From the NCBI RefSeq assembly GCF_014201335.1, contig NZ_JACHEB010000012.1, forward strand, positions 186,001-250,000: a stretch of DNA of 64,000 nt, written 5' to 3'. Positions within the stretch are counted from its first letter, which is position 1; every line of letters starts with the position of its first letter. A program made the translations under genes and the position numbers. Of the stretch, positions 7,161-15,586 are shown in pieces. The notes under the pieces are model-generated. The model searched no databases, was not told the DNA's origin, and was given only the letters and a program-made list of their open reading frames with translations. Origin of the DNA: Tunturiibacter gelidiferens. GTDB lineage: Bacteria > Acidobacteriota > Terriglobia > Terriglobales > Acidobacteriaceae.

Positions 7161-9007
7161 CCCCGCACTCCAACGTCCCCCCAACGCGATCCCACGGGCC
7201 ACGCAAATTGACCCCTAAGCCACACCCCATACTCTCTCGCATCTTCTCCACCGATCACCGCACCATCGGAATCCAATACCTGATCCTCGCGCTCGTCTCG
7301 GTCATCATCGGCACAACCCTCTCGCTGCTGATGCGCATCCACCTCGTCTGGCCCGATTGGCCACTTCCACTGCACGGCCTCATCCTCCCCGAAGACTACC
7401 TCGCGCTAGTCACCATCCACGGCACGGTCATGCTCTTCTTCGTCCTCACCACTGCGCCCCAGGCCGGTTTTGGCAACCTCATCCTCCCCGCCCAGATCGG
7501 CGCACGCACCATGGCCTTCCCCGGCCTCAACGCCGCCAGCTTCTGGCTCACCGCCATCGCCCTCATCACCCTTCTCTGCTCCACCTTCGCCCCCGGCGGA
7601 GCCGCCATCTCCGGCTGGACTGCCTACCCACCTCTAAGTGCAGTCCCCAGCGCCGGCCCCGGTCAAGCCCTCGGCATGGATCTCTGGCTCGCCTCCATCG
7701 CCCTCTTCGCCATCGCCTCCACCGCCAGTTCCATCAACACCCTCACCACCATCCTCCGCAACCGCTGCCCCGGCATGACCTGGGAACGTCTTCCCCTCAC
7801 CGTCTGGGGCTGGTTCACCGCAGCTCTTCTCAGCATCATCGCCTTCTCCGTCCTACTCGCAGCGATCTTGCTCCTCTTCTGCGACCGCCACGCCGGCACC
7901 AGCTTCTTCCTCCCCAACGGCGACCTCGTCAACGGCGTCCTGCACCAAGGCGGCAACGGCAGCCCGCTCCTCTGGCTCCATCTCTTCTGGTTCTTCGGAC
8001 ACCCCGAGGTCTACATCGCAATCCTCCCCGGCATGGGCCTCACCTCCATGCTGCTGGCGAACTTCAGCCACCGCCGCGTCTTCGCTTACCGCACCATGAT
8101 CGTGACGACCCTCCTCATCGGCCTCCTCGGCATCCTCCTCTGGGGACACCACATGTTCGTCGCCGGCCTCAACCCGTTCGCCAGCTCTGCTTTCTCCATC
8201 TCCACCATGGCCATCGCGCTCCCAGCCGCCGCCAAAGTCCTAAGCTGGCTCGCCACCACCTGGCGCTCCCGCCCCTCATACAAAACCCCAATGCTCTTCG
8301 CCCTAGGCTTCGTCAGCCTCTTCATCACCGGAGGCCTCACCGGCCCCATCCTCGCCCAGCCTATCCTCGACGAGTACCTCCACAACACCTTCTTCGTCGT
8401 CGCCCACTTCCACCTCATCATGGCGATGGCCGGCATCTTCGGCCTCTACGCCGCAACCTACTACTGGTTCCCTCTCCTCACCGCCACCCGCAGCCACCCC
8501 GGCCGCCTCCTGTCCGAGCCGCTGGGCCACCTCCACTTCTGGTGCACCCTCATCGGAGCCTACGCGGTCTTCCTCCCCATGCACCTCACCGGTCTGGCCG
8601 GCGAACCCCGCCACTACGCCCAGCTCACCGGAATTCCCGGTCCTGGGGGCTCCCTAAGCCCAGCCGGCGCCTTACTCTCCCACACTCTGCCCCTAAACCG
8701 CTTCATCACCTACGCGGCCTTCTTCCTCGCCGCCGGCCAGCTACTCTTTCTCATAAATCTCGCACGCACTCTGTACAAAGGAAACTTCGCGTCGTCTAAT
8801 CCATGGCAAGCCACCACACTCGAATGGCACCCGACCATGAATCCTTTCACCCCGTCATCCGCATCCGATACATCAGAGATTTCCGTCCACCGAATGCCAT
8901 GCCACTATCAATCCAACAAGGTTGAAATTTCCTTCCTGCCGCAATGGGCACCCGTCTCTTTCGCTCAGGGCGAAATTGCAAATGCCACAGACTCAAAACC
9001 GGAGTAA
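7157..9007 (+). CDS. ctaD: Cytochrome c oxidase subunit I (atypical proton channels)
   Basis: The 616-residue haem-copper core subunit reduces oxygen to water and pumps protons in the cytoplasmic membrane. Haem and CuB ligands are conserved: His88, His282 and Tyr286 in GHPEVY, His331 and His332 in WGHHMF, and His417 and His419 in VAHFHL. The Glu284 gate is also present. Two channel positions deviate. Where the family reads G-A-x-D-M-A-F-P-R, this protein has Thr118 instead of the D-channel entrance Asp and Gly123 instead of Arg. The K-channel Thr is Ala357, though Lys360 is kept. The C-terminal 70 residues are divergent. It is translationally coupled to coxB. Confidence 0.95.
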   Translation: MTPHSNVPPTRSHGPRKLTPKPHPILSRIFSTDHRTIGIQYLILALVSVIIGTTLSLLMRIHLVWPDWPLPLHGLILPEDYLALVTIHGTVMLFFVLTTAPQAGFGNLILPAQIGARTMAFPGLNAASFWLTAIALITLLCSTFAPGGAAISGWTAYPPLSAVPSAGPGQALGMDLWLASIALFAIASTASSINTLTTILRNRCPGMTWERLPLTVWGWFTAALLSIIAFSVLLAAILLLFCDRHAGTSFFLPNGDLVNGVLHQGGNGSPLLWLHLFWFFGHPEVYIAILPGMGLTSMLLANFSHRRVFAYRTMIVTTLLIGLLGILLWGHHMFVAGLNPFASSAFSISTMAIALPAAAKVLSWLATTWRSRPSYKTPMLFALGFVSLFITGGLTGPILAQPILDEYLHNTFFVVAHFHLIMAMAGIFGLYAATYYWFPLLTATRSHPGRLLSEPLGHLHFWCTLIGAYAVFLPMHLTGLAGEPRHYAQLTGIPGPGGSLSPAGALLSHTLPLNRFITYAAFFLAAGQLLFLINLARTLYKGNFASSNPWQATTLEWHPTMNPFTPSSASDTSEISVHRMPCHYQSNKVEISFLPQWAPVSFAQGEIANATDSKPE

Positions 9008-9042
9008 GCTGTCCACAACGCGTCGACCCAGAGGGCAACTTC

Positions 9043-9816
9043 ATGCCGGCTATCATCACTCCAAATAAAACTGAGCAGGAACGAAAACGACGCGTTGAAG
9101 ATCACGACAACGGCGCAGGCCGCCGTCCACCTACCGACAAACGCACCGGCGGCGGTGGCGACAACGACAACTGGAACGAGCGTCCCCACGGTCGACGCGG
9201 CCCCTACGAGCGCCTCCATCGCTATCGCATGGGCATCTTCTTCGCCCTGGCCAGCGACCTCATGTTCTTCGTCGCCATCGTCAGCACCTTCTTCGTCAAC
9301 CAGTCCACCGGCCACTTCGACGCCTACAACCACTACGTCAACGAATGGCTCCCCACCACGATCCCGCCCATCCTGTGGCTCAACACCGTCGTACTGCTCC
9401 TTAGCTCCGGCACAATCGAGTTCGCCCGCCGCAACATGTTCCGCGAAACCGACGTCATGGACGAGTGGCTTGGCCTCGGCAAACCAATCACCCGCCGCGC
9501 TCTCCCCTGGCTTTCCGCAACCATTGGTCTCGGCGTACTCTTCCTCACAGGTCAGTGGATTGCGTGGCGCCAACTGGCCCGCCAACACGTCTTCTTCAAG
9601 ACCAACCAGAGCAGCCACTTCTTCTACCTCATCACTGGCGTCCACGCCATTCACCTTTTCCTTGGAATCGCCGCCCTTCTCGCCGCCTTCACTGGTCTCT
9701 ACGTCTCTCGCCAGCTCGAAAACCGCCAGATCTTGGTCGACGGCGCCGCCTGGTACTGGCACGCCATGGGCCTCCTCTGGCTCTTTCTCTTTACCCTCCT
9801 AGTCTTCTTCCAATGA
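9043..9816 (+). CDS. ctaE: Cytochrome c oxidase subunit III
   Basis: A 257-residue protein with five predicted transmembrane helices typical of the shorter bacterial subunit III (for example MGIFFALASDLMFF, PPILWLNTVVLLL, ITGVHAIHLFLG and WYWHAMGLLWLF). The first 55 residues are hydrophilic and Gly/Asp/Arg-rich, an N-terminal extension in the cytoplasm. The ATG at 9043 is preferred to an earlier in-frame ATG at 8944 because the latter lies inside subunit I and gives an un-family-like extension. The ribosome binding site is weak (GAGGGCAACTTC). The stop overlaps the next small gene by ATGA. Confidence 0.93.
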   Translation: MPAIITPNKTEQERKRRVEDHDNGAGRRPPTDKRTGGGGDNDNWNERPHGRRGPYERLHRYRMGIFFALASDLMFFVAIVSTFFVNQSTGHFDAYNHYVNEWLPTTIPPILWLNTVVLLLSSGTIEFARRNMFRETDVMDEWLGLGKPITRRALPWLSATIGLGVLFLTGQWIAWRQLARQHVFFKTNQSSHFFYLITGVHAIHLFLGIAALLAAFTGLYVSRQLENRQILVDGAAWYWHAMGLLWLFLFTLLVFFQ

Positions 9817-10040
9817 GCACCTTCAAACCGCGAAGAACTCTCATCACCGCCATTCTCTTTGCCGCGTCTCTCGCAAGTCCTCTACCCGCCCATCCCCAGG
9901 GCTGCACGCAATGCCAGGACAACACCGCCGCCACTCCACCTAAAACCCAGGCCGCCTACCGCCACGCCATCATTTTGATGACTCTCACCGCCGGCGGCCT
10001 CTTCGTAGGTACAGTCGCCCTCTTCAAACGCTATCGCTAG
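9813..10040 (+). CDS. Small CxxC membrane protein coupled to the oxidase operon
   Basis: A 75-residue protein whose ATG overlaps the subunit III stop codon (ATGA), so it is the translationally coupled last gene of the oxidase operon. It has a signal peptide (about residues 1-29), then a CTQC motif and a conserved-looking NTAATPP segment, and a C-terminal transmembrane helix (about 52-70). The CxxC would face the periplasm if both hydrophobic segments are inserted. I recall similar small proteins beside acidobacterial oxidase genes but know no function. Copper delivery or thiol chemistry for CuA is a guess from context. It is hidden inside a longer out-of-phase reading frame. Confidence 0.75.
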   Translation: MSTFKPRRTLITAILFAASLASPLPAHPQGCTQCQDNTAATPPKTQAAYRHAIILMTLTAGGLFVGTVALFKRYR

Positions 10041-10088
10041 CCTCCCGCAACCTTTGAAAAAATCCCTTCGCCAGGAAGACCACCCGAA

Positions 10089-10922
10089 ATGACACGCGAG
10101 CAGAGATACAAAGCCTTTCAAGCGCTTCATGAGCGCCCAGGAGCCTTCGTGATTCCCAACCCCTGGGATGCCGGCACCGCAAAGATTCTCGCCACGCTCG
10201 GCTACGAAGCTCTCGCCACCACCAGCGCCGGATATGCGTTCTCCGTCGGACATCGCGACTCCGCACCAGAAATAACCCGCGACGACATCCTGCAGAATGC
10301 CGCGGTGATCGTCAAAGCGACTGATCTTCCCGTCTCAGCTGACCTTCAGAACGGATTCGGACATTCGCCCCACAGCTGCTCCGAGACCATTCGATTCGCC
10401 GCCGCAGCCGGACTCGCCGGCGGATCCATCGAAGATGCCACAGGTGATCCATCCGACCCTATCTATGAGCTGCAACACGCGACAGACCGGGTCGCGGCAG
10501 CATCTGAGACGGCCAGCCGCCACCAATTCTTCCTGACCGCACGAGCAGAAAACTTCCTTCACGGCAAACCCAATCTCGAAGACACCATCCGCCGCCTTCA
10601 GGCCTTTGCCGACGCCGGTGCTGACGTTCTTTACGCGCCCGGACTCCCCACTCTCGACGCAATCCGAGAGGTCTGCGCCTCCGTCTCCAAACCGGTCAAC
10701 GTCCTAATGGGGCTGAAAGGAGCGACCTTCTCTGTTGAGCAGCTCGCCACCGTCGGAGTTAAAAGAATCAGTGTAGGCGGAGCCTTCGCCCGCGCCGCTC
10801 TCGGAGCATTTCTACGAGCAGCACGCGAAGTGAAAGATCATGGCACTTTCAACTTCGCGTCCGACGCCGTCCCCAGCTCCGAGATGACGCGTTACATGGA
10901 CCATAAGCGCTCGACTACGTAA
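10089..10922 (+). CDS. Isocitrate lyase / PEP mutase family protein
   Basis: A 277-residue TIM-barrel protein of the isocitrate lyase/phosphoenolpyruvate mutase superfamily (ICL_KPHMM). Visible family features are NPWDAGTAKILATLGYEAL at the N-terminus, the metal-proximal SADLQNGFG, and GGSIEDATG. The KKCGH-type catalytic loop of true isocitrate or methylisocitrate lyases is not present. It may therefore be one of the uncharacterised oxaloacetate hydrolase or phosphonate-type members; the substrate is not inferable. It starts at ATG with GGAAG about 10 nt upstream and stands alone. Confidence 0.85.
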   Translation: MTREQRYKAFQALHERPGAFVIPNPWDAGTAKILATLGYEALATTSAGYAFSVGHRDSAPEITRDDILQNAAVIVKATDLPVSADLQNGFGHSPHSCSETIRFAAAAGLAGGSIEDATGDPSDPIYELQHATDRVAAASETASRHQFFLTARAENFLHGKPNLEDTIRRLQAFADAGADVLYAPGLPTLDAIREVCASVSKPVNVLMGLKGATFSVEQLATVGVKRISVGGAFARAALGAFLRAAREVKDHGTFNFASDAVPSSEMTRYMDHKRSTT

Positions 10923-10976
10923 GTTCACAAACTCACTCCCAATGCAGCAAGTAAGCGGCTTCGCGTAGTCGCCAAT

Positions 10977-11570
10977 TCAGCTAAGCACACCTTTGGCACG
11001 CTCGGCCTTCATCGCACGCATGTACCAGTCAAACTCATCAAAGAACTTCCCGCTCTTCTCTGCCAACTCCTGCGTCAGAGCAACTCCCTCTTCGCTCAGG
11101 GAACTCCCAACAGACGGAATCGGCTGAAGCGAAGGAATCGTCGGCATCCCCACCTCTGGCAGCAGCGCCCGCAACTGCATCGCCGCACGCACGCCGCCAT
11201 AGGGTGTGGCCGAATAGCAAACGATCGCCGATGGCCTGAAGAAGTACTCCTCCAAAAAATAGTCCAGCAGATTTGTCATCCCTGGAGGAATCGAGTGGTT
11301 GTACTCCGCGCTCACCACGCAAAAACCATCCGCCCGCGCATACAGCTTCGCTAACGGAGCCAGCTTTTCCCGCAACTTCTCATGCTTCGCGGAAGTATCG
11401 TTCTTAACCTCTTTCCACATCCTGTCCAGCAGCGGTAGCTTCAACTCCGCCGCATCGACAAGCACGGCCTCGTGCCCTCGTTTCTCCAATTGAGCCACTA
11501 CCCACTTGGCGGCACGCTCACCCATCCGGTCGCTCCGCACAGACCCCAACAACACCGCAACCACCATCAA
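10977..11570 (-). CDS. NADPH-dependent FMN reductase family protein
   Basis: A 197-residue flavodoxin-like protein of the FMN_red family (chromate/azo/quinone reductase type). It begins VVAVLLGSVRSDRMGERAA, the FMN phosphate-binding loop. It continues with SAEYNHSIPPGMTNLLDYF, the diagnostic family motif, and a YGGVRAAMQLR segment. These cytosolic enzymes reduce FMN, quinones or metals with NAD(P)H; the actual substrate is open. The ATG at 11570 is preceded by AGGTGACTTTT on its strand. It is convergent with the preceding PEP mutase-like gene. Confidence 0.88.
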   Translation of the reverse strand: MMVVAVLLGSVRSDRMGERAAKWVVAQLEKRGHEAVLVDAAELKLPLLDRMWKEVKNDTSAKHEKLREKLAPLAKLYARADGFCVVSAEYNHSIPPGMTNLLDYFLEEYFFRPSAIVCYSATPYGGVRAAMQLRALLPEVGMPTIPSLQPIPSVGSSLSEEGVALTQELAEKSGKFFDEFDWYMRAMKAERAKGVLS

Positions 11571-11753
11571 AAGTCACCTCAGGACGTGAGATGCACCTAT
11601 GCCAACCCAGTTGTCGCCCGCTGCAAAAAACTCAGCGAGCTTTCACCCAAGTTTTAGAAACGCACAATTTATTTTTGTCCCACCGATTTGAAAGGCCACT
11701 CACAAAGACACAACAGACGACAGCGCAAACTCACCTTCGCGCTCGCGTGACAT

Positions 11754-11780
11754 CAAAAAAAGACGCCCGACTTAGCGTCC
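11754..11780 (-). terminator. Intrinsic terminator overlapping the CCA-adding enzyme stop
   Basis: Arms at 11775-11779 and 11762-11766 (GACGC/GCGTC on the reverse strand) enclose the TAA stop codon in the loop, and a run of seven T follows on the reverse strand (11755-11761 read as A on the forward strand). Confidence 0.8.
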
Positions 11781-13652
11781 TTTTTTCGCTGCCTTCTTGA
11801 TTACCTTCTTCGCCGGAGCATGTTTGACCGCAGCCTTCTTTGCAGGAGCTTTCGCAGCCACCTTCTTTGCCGGCGCCACCTTCTTGGCCGGTGCAGCCTT
11901 CTTAGCCGGGGCCTTCGCTGACGCCTTCTTCACCGCCGCCTTCTTTGCCACAGCTTTTGCCGGAGCCTTCTTAACCGCGGCCTTCACCGGAGCCTTCGCA
12001 ACAGCTTTCTTCACCGGAGCCTTGCTTGGAGCCTTCGCTGGAGCCTTCTTCGCCACAGCCTTCACGGCCACACTCTTGGCAGCAACTTTCACAGGAGCCT
12101 TTGCGGCGGCCTTCCCATTCGCCGCAGCACCATTCTTCGAAACTGGTGCAACCGGCTTCACAGGCGCCACAGCCTTCTTTGCGGGAGCTGCAGCCTTTGC
12201 CCCAGCCCCATTCTTAGCCAGCACCGGAGCACTCGCTGAAACCTCATCCGAACCGGAAGCGGCGATCGCCTCCACGCCCTCACCATTCTCTTCCACCGCC
12301 GCCTTCTTGCGGCTCTTCGCAGGCTTGGCATCCTTCTTCGCCGCACGCGGCCTGCGCAGATGAACCGGAGGAGGAGGTGCCGGTGGCGAATACGGTTCAA
12401 GGTAGGCCTTCATCTCCTCAACCGTCCCCAGCTTCCCGTCCATCAGCTCAAAGAAAAGCTTATCCAGCAATTCGTTATATCCCGGCAGCTCAGGAACGAT
12501 CCGCATCTCCTGCATCAACGTGTAAGGCAGCTTCTGCTTCGCCTGAGCCCACTCCGTAAAGAACCCCTTGAACTTGTTCTGAATCCCCGCGTTCTTCGAC
12601 GTATGTGCCACCCAAAGAATCGACTCCGGCTTAGCCGAATGTAGCAACTTCCACGCCTGCGACGGCGTCGCCGCTCCCTTGCCCGAAAACTCCGTCGCAA
12701 ACGCCTTCGCTTCATCCTCCAGCGCCTCGATCTCGGCCACAAATCCCTGCCGCGCGAAGCTCTTCTTCAGCGCCGCGATGTCCTTCGGAGCCATCTTTGC
12801 CGTCAAATATGGGAAGTTCGCAACCGACGCCTCAGGATGGATCCCCTGCATCTGCAACTGCCCCTGCACTTCGCGCAGCTTCTCCAACTCCGTTACATTC
12901 GCCTTAGCGGCCGACAGCGCCGGGAACAGATGCTTCACCCACCCCTCCGCCTCCAGCTTCGTCAACACCCGCAGCGGATCCTCCTCATGGAAGATCTCCT
13001 CTGTCTCATACCCGCGATGGAACTCGTCCATCGCCGAGATGTACCCCTCCTGCTTCCCAGTCTCATATCGCGCCTGGGTCTTCTCATCCATCTGCCAGCT
13101 CAACCGCGCCATCAGCCGCGCAGCCCGAATCATCCTCACCGGATCTTCGATAAATCCATAGTTACTCACCAGCCGCAGCTCGCGATTCTCGATATCCGCG
13201 ACCCCGTTCAGCGGGTCCATCAGCAGCCCGTACGATCCGTCGTTCAACGAGAGCGCCATGGCATTCGCGGTAAAGTCGCGCCGCCGCAAATCATCCAAAA
13301 TCGTCGCAGGCTTGACCACCGCCTTACCCGGCTTCGGATAAGTGACCGTCAAAGTGCTGCCAATCTCCACCCTCACGCCACCGGGAAACCGCACATAGAG
13401 CGCCTGTCCCGCTTCCGACTCGCCGGTGATGACGCCATGAGCTTTCTCTATATCTTTCTTGAGTTTGAGGGCATTACCCTGAACCACGACATCCAGATCC
13501 CGCACCGGCGATCCGCTGGTCATATCCCGTACCGCGCCGCCCACCAAAAACACGGTAAGTCCTTTGGCACGAGCTACTTCACGGACTGCCAGCAACGCGG
13601 CGCGTTGCGCATGAGAAAGGCGATTTTCGAGCAGGTAGATGTAGTCGGCCAT
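11772..13652 (-). CDS. CCA tRNA nucleotidyltransferase with histone-H1-like tail
   Basis: The first 430 or so of 626 residues are a class II poly(A) polymerase/tRNA nucleotidyltransferase head. Visible are FLVGGAVRDM, the metal-binding pair in VRDLDVVVQG, the RRRDFTANAMA motif and the PVRMIRAARL helix. It would add or repair CCA ends of tRNA. The last 195 residues are disordered, almost wholly Ala, Lys, Pro and Val, in repeats of the KKAPAKA type like bacterial histone-H1 proteins, and could bind nucleic acid. The ATG at 13652 has GGAG about 13 nt upstream; a longer frame to 13697 lacks support. The tail fusion is the oddity; the DNA there is low-complexity. Confidence 0.88.
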   Translation of the reverse strand: MADYIYLLENRLSHAQRAALLAVREVARAKGLTVFLVGGAVRDMTSGSPVRDLDVVVQGNALKLKKDIEKAHGVITGESEAGQALYVRFPGGVRVEIGSTLTVTYPKPGKAVVKPATILDDLRRRDFTANAMALSLNDGSYGLLMDPLNGVADIENRELRLVSNYGFIEDPVRMIRAARLMARLSWQMDEKTQARYETGKQEGYISAMDEFHRGYETEEIFHEEDPLRVLTKLEAEGWVKHLFPALSAAKANVTELEKLREVQGQLQMQGIHPEASVANFPYLTAKMAPKDIAALKKSFARQGFVAEIEALEDEAKAFATEFSGKGAATPSQAWKLLHSAKPESILWVAHTSKNAGIQNKFKGFFTEWAQAKQKLPYTLMQEMRIVPELPGYNELLDKLFFELMDGKLGTVEEMKAYLEPYSPPAPPPPVHLRRPRAAKKDAKPAKSRKKAAVEENGEGVEAIAASGSDEVSASAPVLAKNGAGAKAAAPAKKAVAPVKPVAPVSKNGAAANGKAAAKAPVKVAAKSVAVKAVAKKAPAKAPSKAPVKKAVAKAPVKAAVKKAPAKAVAKKAAVKKASAKAPAKKAAPAKKVAPAKKVAAKAPAKKAAVKHAPAKKVIKKAAKKGR

Positions 13653-13857
13653 AACTGGTACTTTTACTCCAAGCCGGTTCAAACCGGGACACTTCAACCC
13701 GTCAAAGCCAAGCTAAGCTACGACGAATCAAGCGTTTATAATGGTGAGCACAGGTAAACGCAAAAGGCCAATGTAACACAGCGTTAGCGAATTGACTACT
13801 CTGAATGCACCTTTTTCGTTGCTCCAACCCCTGGTATGCGACAATCCGCGAGTCCTT

Positions 13858-14397
13858 ATGTCCTCTGCACACAAGAAGGTCATCGTCCGCCGCCTCACCA
13901 ACGAAACCCTCCCCGGCTACCTGCCGCTAGCCGGCTTCGTCCGTAACCACACTATCGACCTGCTCGACCTGAGCGGCCGAGTCATCCCCCTCGCCCTCAA
14001 CGACATAAAGCACATCTGCTACGTCCGCGAATTCAACCTGAACGACACATCCAACCCCGAGCGCCTCACCCGCCGCACCTTCCTCGCCAAGCCGCGCACC
14101 GAGGGCCTCTGGCTCCGGCTCACCTTCCGTTCCGGCGACCTCCTCGAAGGCCTCGCCCCCATCGACCTCACCCTCACCGACGACCTCATCCACGACGCCG
14201 GTCTCCAACTCACCCCTCCCGACGTCCGCTCCAACACCCAGCGCATCTTCGTGCCCCGCACCTCGATCACTGAGCTTCAGCTCCTGGCCGTCATCACCTC
14301 ACCCTCCCGCCGCAAGCCCCTGCCCGCCTCTTCAGTCCCCAGCCTTCAGGAAGACCTCTTCACCAACCTCATCCCACCCAACACCCGCCCCAACTGA
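13858..14397 (+). CDS. Conserved-looking small protein of unknown function
   Basis: A 179-residue cytoplasmic protein with no signal peptide or membrane helix. The N-terminal segment (KKVIVRRLTNETLPGYLPL) and the following beta-rich stretch (VIPLALNDIKHICYVREF, GLWLRLTFRSGDLLEG) suggest a small beta-barrel domain, somewhat PilZ-like in feel. I recall similar acidobacterial sequences but no function. The internal ATG at 13858 is chosen over 13792 because the first 22 codons look unlike the conserved domain. It is divergent from the CCA-adding enzyme gene. Confidence 0.7.
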   Translation: MSSAHKKVIVRRLTNETLPGYLPLAGFVRNHTIDLLDLSGRVIPLALNDIKHICYVREFNLNDTSNPERLTRRTFLAKPRTEGLWLRLTFRSGDLLEGLAPIDLTLTDDLIHDAGLQLTPPDVRSNTQRIFVPRTSITELQLLAVITSPSRRKPLPASSVPSLQEDLFTNLIPPNTRPN

Positions 14398-14500
14398 AAA
14401 CTCCGGCTCTAGGTCTGTCATTTCTACCGAGGCGGGATGGCTTTCTCGCCCGCGCAGCGGAGAAACCCGCTGTTTGCCCAGGGCACACGTTCTAGTCTTC

Positions 14501-14506
14501 TACAAT
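14501..14506 (+). promoter_or_regulatory. -10-like hexamer directly before lpxD
   Basis: TACAAT ends 7 nt before the lpxD ATG (14514); no Shine-Dalgarno sequence lies in between. This suggests a leaderless transcript. Confidence 0.4.
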
Positions 14507-14513
14507 CTTCCCC

Positions 14514-15530
14514 ATGCAATCTCCCGCGAAGTCCATCACCCTGGCCGAACTGGCCGACAATCTTGGAGCCACCCTTAACGGCGATCCCTCAGCCAGAATC
14601 ACCCAGGTAGCCGGCATCGAAACCGCCACCCCCGGCGCTCTCGCCTTCGTCGCCAACCCCAAGTACGCCTCTCTCGCCCACACCACCCAGGCCACCGCCG
14701 TCCTGGTCGAGCCCGACTTCCCCCAGATCTCCGCGGCCACCCTCCGCCTCAAAAATCCCTACCTCGCCTTCGCGCGCGCCATTGAGCTCTTCTATCAGCC
14801 CCCTGCCTACGCCCCCGGCGTCCACCACACAGCCGGCATCGCGCCAACTGCTACCATCGGAGCCAACGCCCACGTCGGCGCCTACGCCGTCATCGGCGAC
14901 CACGTCACCGTCGGCGACAACGCCATCATCCTCCCTCACGTCGTCCTCTACCCCCACGCCAGCATTGGCGACAACTTCTTCGCCCACGCCCACGCCATCG
15001 TCCGCGAATACTGCAAGCTCGGCGACGACGTCACCCTCCAGAACGGAGCCATCGTAGGAGCCGACGGCTTCGGCTTTGCCCGCCAATCCGACGGCACCTG
15101 GTACAAGATCCTCCAATCCGGCCCCGCCATCCTCGAAGACAACGTCGAAATCCAGGCCAACGCCTGCATCGACCGCGCCTCCATCGGTGAAACCCGTGTG
15201 CACGCCGGCGCCAAGATCGACAACCTCGTTCAGGTCGGTCACGGCTCCACCGTAGGCGAAAACACCCTCCTATGCGCCCAGGTCGGCCTCGCCGGCTCCT
15301 CCATCATCGGCAAAAACGTTATTCTCGCCGGACAGGTCGGGGTTGCCGGCCATTGCACCATCGGCGACGGGGCCATCGCCACCGCACAAAGCGGAATCCC
15401 AAACGACGTAGCCCCCGGAAAGGTCGTCAGCGGCTATCCTGCCATCGACAATCGGCAATGGCTTCGTTCCGTCGCTCTCTTCAATCGCCTCCCCGAACTC
15501 TTGAGGGATCTAAAGTCCAAACTAAAATAA
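14514..15530 (+). CDS. lpxD: UDP-3-O-acylglucosamine N-acyltransferase LpxD
   Basis: LpxD transfers the second hydroxyacyl chain onto UDP-3-O-acylglucosamine in lipid A synthesis. The 338-residue protein has the usual N-terminal uridine-binding domain (residues 1-100) and then a left-handed beta helix of hexapeptide repeats. The catalytic histidine is His243 in DNLVQVGHG. The segment VGADGFGFA and the C-terminal helix (about 312-338) fit the family. It stands alone here, without fabZ, lpxA or bamA, which often accompany it. No ribosome binding site is visible. Confidence 0.96.
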   Translation: MQSPAKSITLAELADNLGATLNGDPSARITQVAGIETATPGALAFVANPKYASLAHTTQATAVLVEPDFPQISAATLRLKNPYLAFARAIELFYQPPAYAPGVHHTAGIAPTATIGANAHVGAYAVIGDHVTVGDNAIILPHVVLYPHASIGDNFFAHAHAIVREYCKLGDDVTLQNGAIVGADGFGFARQSDGTWYKILQSGPAILEDNVEIQANACIDRASIGETRVHAGAKIDNLVQVGHGSTVGENTLLCAQVGLAGSSIIGKNVILAGQVGVAGHCTIGDGAIATAQSGIPNDVAPGKVVSGYPAIDNRQWLRSVALFNRLPELLRDLKSKLK

Positions 15531-15586
15531 CCATCCAGCTAGTGACCTCCTCGTATATAACTCTAGAAGCACTTGGGGGTAGAACG

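Noticed and set aside
6165..7202. Reverse-strand frame of 345 codons over coxB
   Set aside because: Gly/Glu/Val-rich low-complexity translation opposite a well-supported oxidase gene.
7357..8799. Forward frame of 480 codons inside ctaD
   Set aside because: His/Arg/Pro-rich alternate-phase reading of subunit I; typical GC-rich artefact.
11772..12200. Apparent tandem DNA repeat or minisatellite
   Set aside because: It is coding sequence for the Ala/Lys-rich protein tail; the repetition is at codon level and imperfect.
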